The notes under the pieces: generated by a model
Seen by the model: only the letters and a program-made list of their open reading frames with translations
What the model was told of the DNA's origin: nothing
Database searches by the model: none
Program-made: the position numbers and the translations under genes
NCBI GenBank assembly: GCA_008933825.1
Contig: WBUF01000003.1
Location: 62,001 to 126,000, forward strand
From: Rhodocyclaceae bacterium
GTDB taxonomy: Bacteria > Pseudomonadota > Gammaproteobacteria > Burkholderiales > Rhodocyclaceae
Direction of reading: 5' to 3'
Length of the DNA stretch: 64,000 bases
Shown: positions 63,342 to 64,000 of the stretch, one piece after another
Position numbering within the stretch: position 1 is the stretch's first letter
Layout of the letters: each line of letters starts with the position of its first letter

Positions 63342-64000
63342 ATGATGACCTCAAAACAAGAAAGATCGTGGTTCCTGCCAATTTTCTGCGTTTGGCTGTT
63401 GGTGTTGGGGGCGCCTGCAGCCGCACAGACTACTGGTTACACGAAGCTGAACGTCAAAGGTCGGGTTCAGGTTGAGGTTCCCGATAACTGGACGATTAAC
63501 GATGCTGAGCATCGCAAACGTGTCAAAGAGTTTGGCGAGAAGCTTACGGGAATCCAGACGCAGCATACGGCATCGCTGTCGGTCCAATCCTATCCGGCGC
63601 CATCGAGGATGTTCGTTCGGGTGTCATTTATCCCGCAGAACCCTCCGATTTCCCAGGCAGAGGTACGCCAAGAGGTTCAGGCTAACCGTCAGCAGGTCCT
63701 CAAGGATCTCGCTGACACATGGAAGGAGGAGTCCCCCGTTATGTGGGCGGGGATGGCAAAGAATGGGATCAAGGAAGTCGGCCGAGCCAGCGTCGCAGTG
63801 GAGCCGCTAGGTGGTCAAACAGCGCTGGTCATCCGCTACGGCCGCACGTCCTCAGTCAATTCGAGCGAAACCATGAAGGTTGCTCAATACCATGTGCCAT
63901 TGGGGGCTGAGAAGGCCCTGATTACCTTGTCCTACATTGATGGTGATCGGGAAGCCATGGCCGCCCATGACCGTTTGAAAAACAGCATATCAATTCGCTA
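63342..64000 (+). CDS. Signal-peptide protein of unknown function (ends at window edge)
   Basis: 219 residues readable. N-terminal signal peptide (FLPIFCVWLLVLGAPAAAQ), then a beta-rich domain (LNVKGRVQVEVPDNWTINDA). The last two bases are TA, so the stop may be the next base. Its outer domain start resembles that of the preceding protein. Likely periplasmic. Confidence 0.75.
   Translation, partial: MMTSKQERSWFLPIFCVWLLVLGAPAAAQTTGYTKLNVKGRVQVEVPDNWTINDAEHRKRVKEFGEKLTGIQTQHTASLSVQSYPAPSRMFVRVSFIPQNPPISQAEVRQEVQANRQQVLKDLADTWKEESPVMWAGMAKNGIKEVGRASVAVEPLGGQTALVIRYGRTSSVNSSETMKVAQYHVPLGAEKALITLSYIDGDREAMAAHDRLKNSISIR

Overview
The window looks like the chromosome of a GC-rich proteobacterium. 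A betaproteobacterium is my best guess, from codon style and from close relatives of the E. coli ybhGFSR/cecR module, but nothing here fixes the genus. No rRNA, tRNA or CRISPR array was seen.

Region 1 (1-5629) is a host-type drug-efflux locus. A TetR-family repressor (CecR-like) is divergent from an HlyD-type adaptor, a double-ATPase ABC protein and two ABC-2 permeases (YbhG-YbhF-YbhS-YbhR order); the last permease runs off the left edge. A perfect dyad lies in the divergent promoter region. A SRAP-domain (YedK/HMCES-like) gene follows at 5708-6379.

Region 2 (about 6.4-35.6 kb) is a lambdoid-type prophage that is incomplete at its right end. It has a leftward serine-recombinase/DUF2924 operon, an XRE-ImmA immunity pair facing two rightward genes of unknown function, and an early operon (excisionase-like HTH, Sak4-like ATPase, SSB-like protein, SF2 helicase, Cas4-like nuclease, Toprim/RecA-fold primase-helicase, RuvC-like resolvase). 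Next come two tandem ParB-methyltransferase fusions, a leftward block of five small genes, and a lambda-like packaging and head module (terminase, gpW, portal, gpC/Nu3 protease-scaffold, gpD, gpE, joining and tail-end proteins). A 30-nt bipartite element, 12 fixed + 10 variable + 8 fixed bases, recurs four times in the phage, each time 32-36 nt upstream of a leftward gene.

Region 3 (35643-40741) is an IS21-family element with a second IS21-family element nested inside its right end; the inner one has a 6-bp target duplication. The outer IS has no target duplication. It joins a truncated phage tail gene to a truncated hsdS, so an IS-mediated deletion probably removed the rest of the prophage, the hsdS 3' end and perhaps hsdR.

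Region 4 (40.7-52.4 kb, leftward) is a defence island: a WYL regulator (CapW/BrxR-like), a giant DUF4011 SF1 helicase with a PD-(D/E)XK nuclease and a GreA-like tail, a DUF262/DUF1524 protein, HsdM and truncated HsdS.

Region 5 (52.6-64 kb, rightward) begins with a MESH1-like HD hydrolase and a secreted thermonuclease. A separate promoter then precedes an operon-like cluster encoding a GrpE-like protein, a divergent Hsp70, an AAA+ ATPase, two single-span membrane proteins that share an N-terminal motif, a zinc-ribbon/degenerate J-domain protein, a protein of unknown family and a signal-peptide protein cut by the window end. This looks like a dedicated chaperone machine of unknown role working at the membrane, and it is my leading candidate for an undescribed system.
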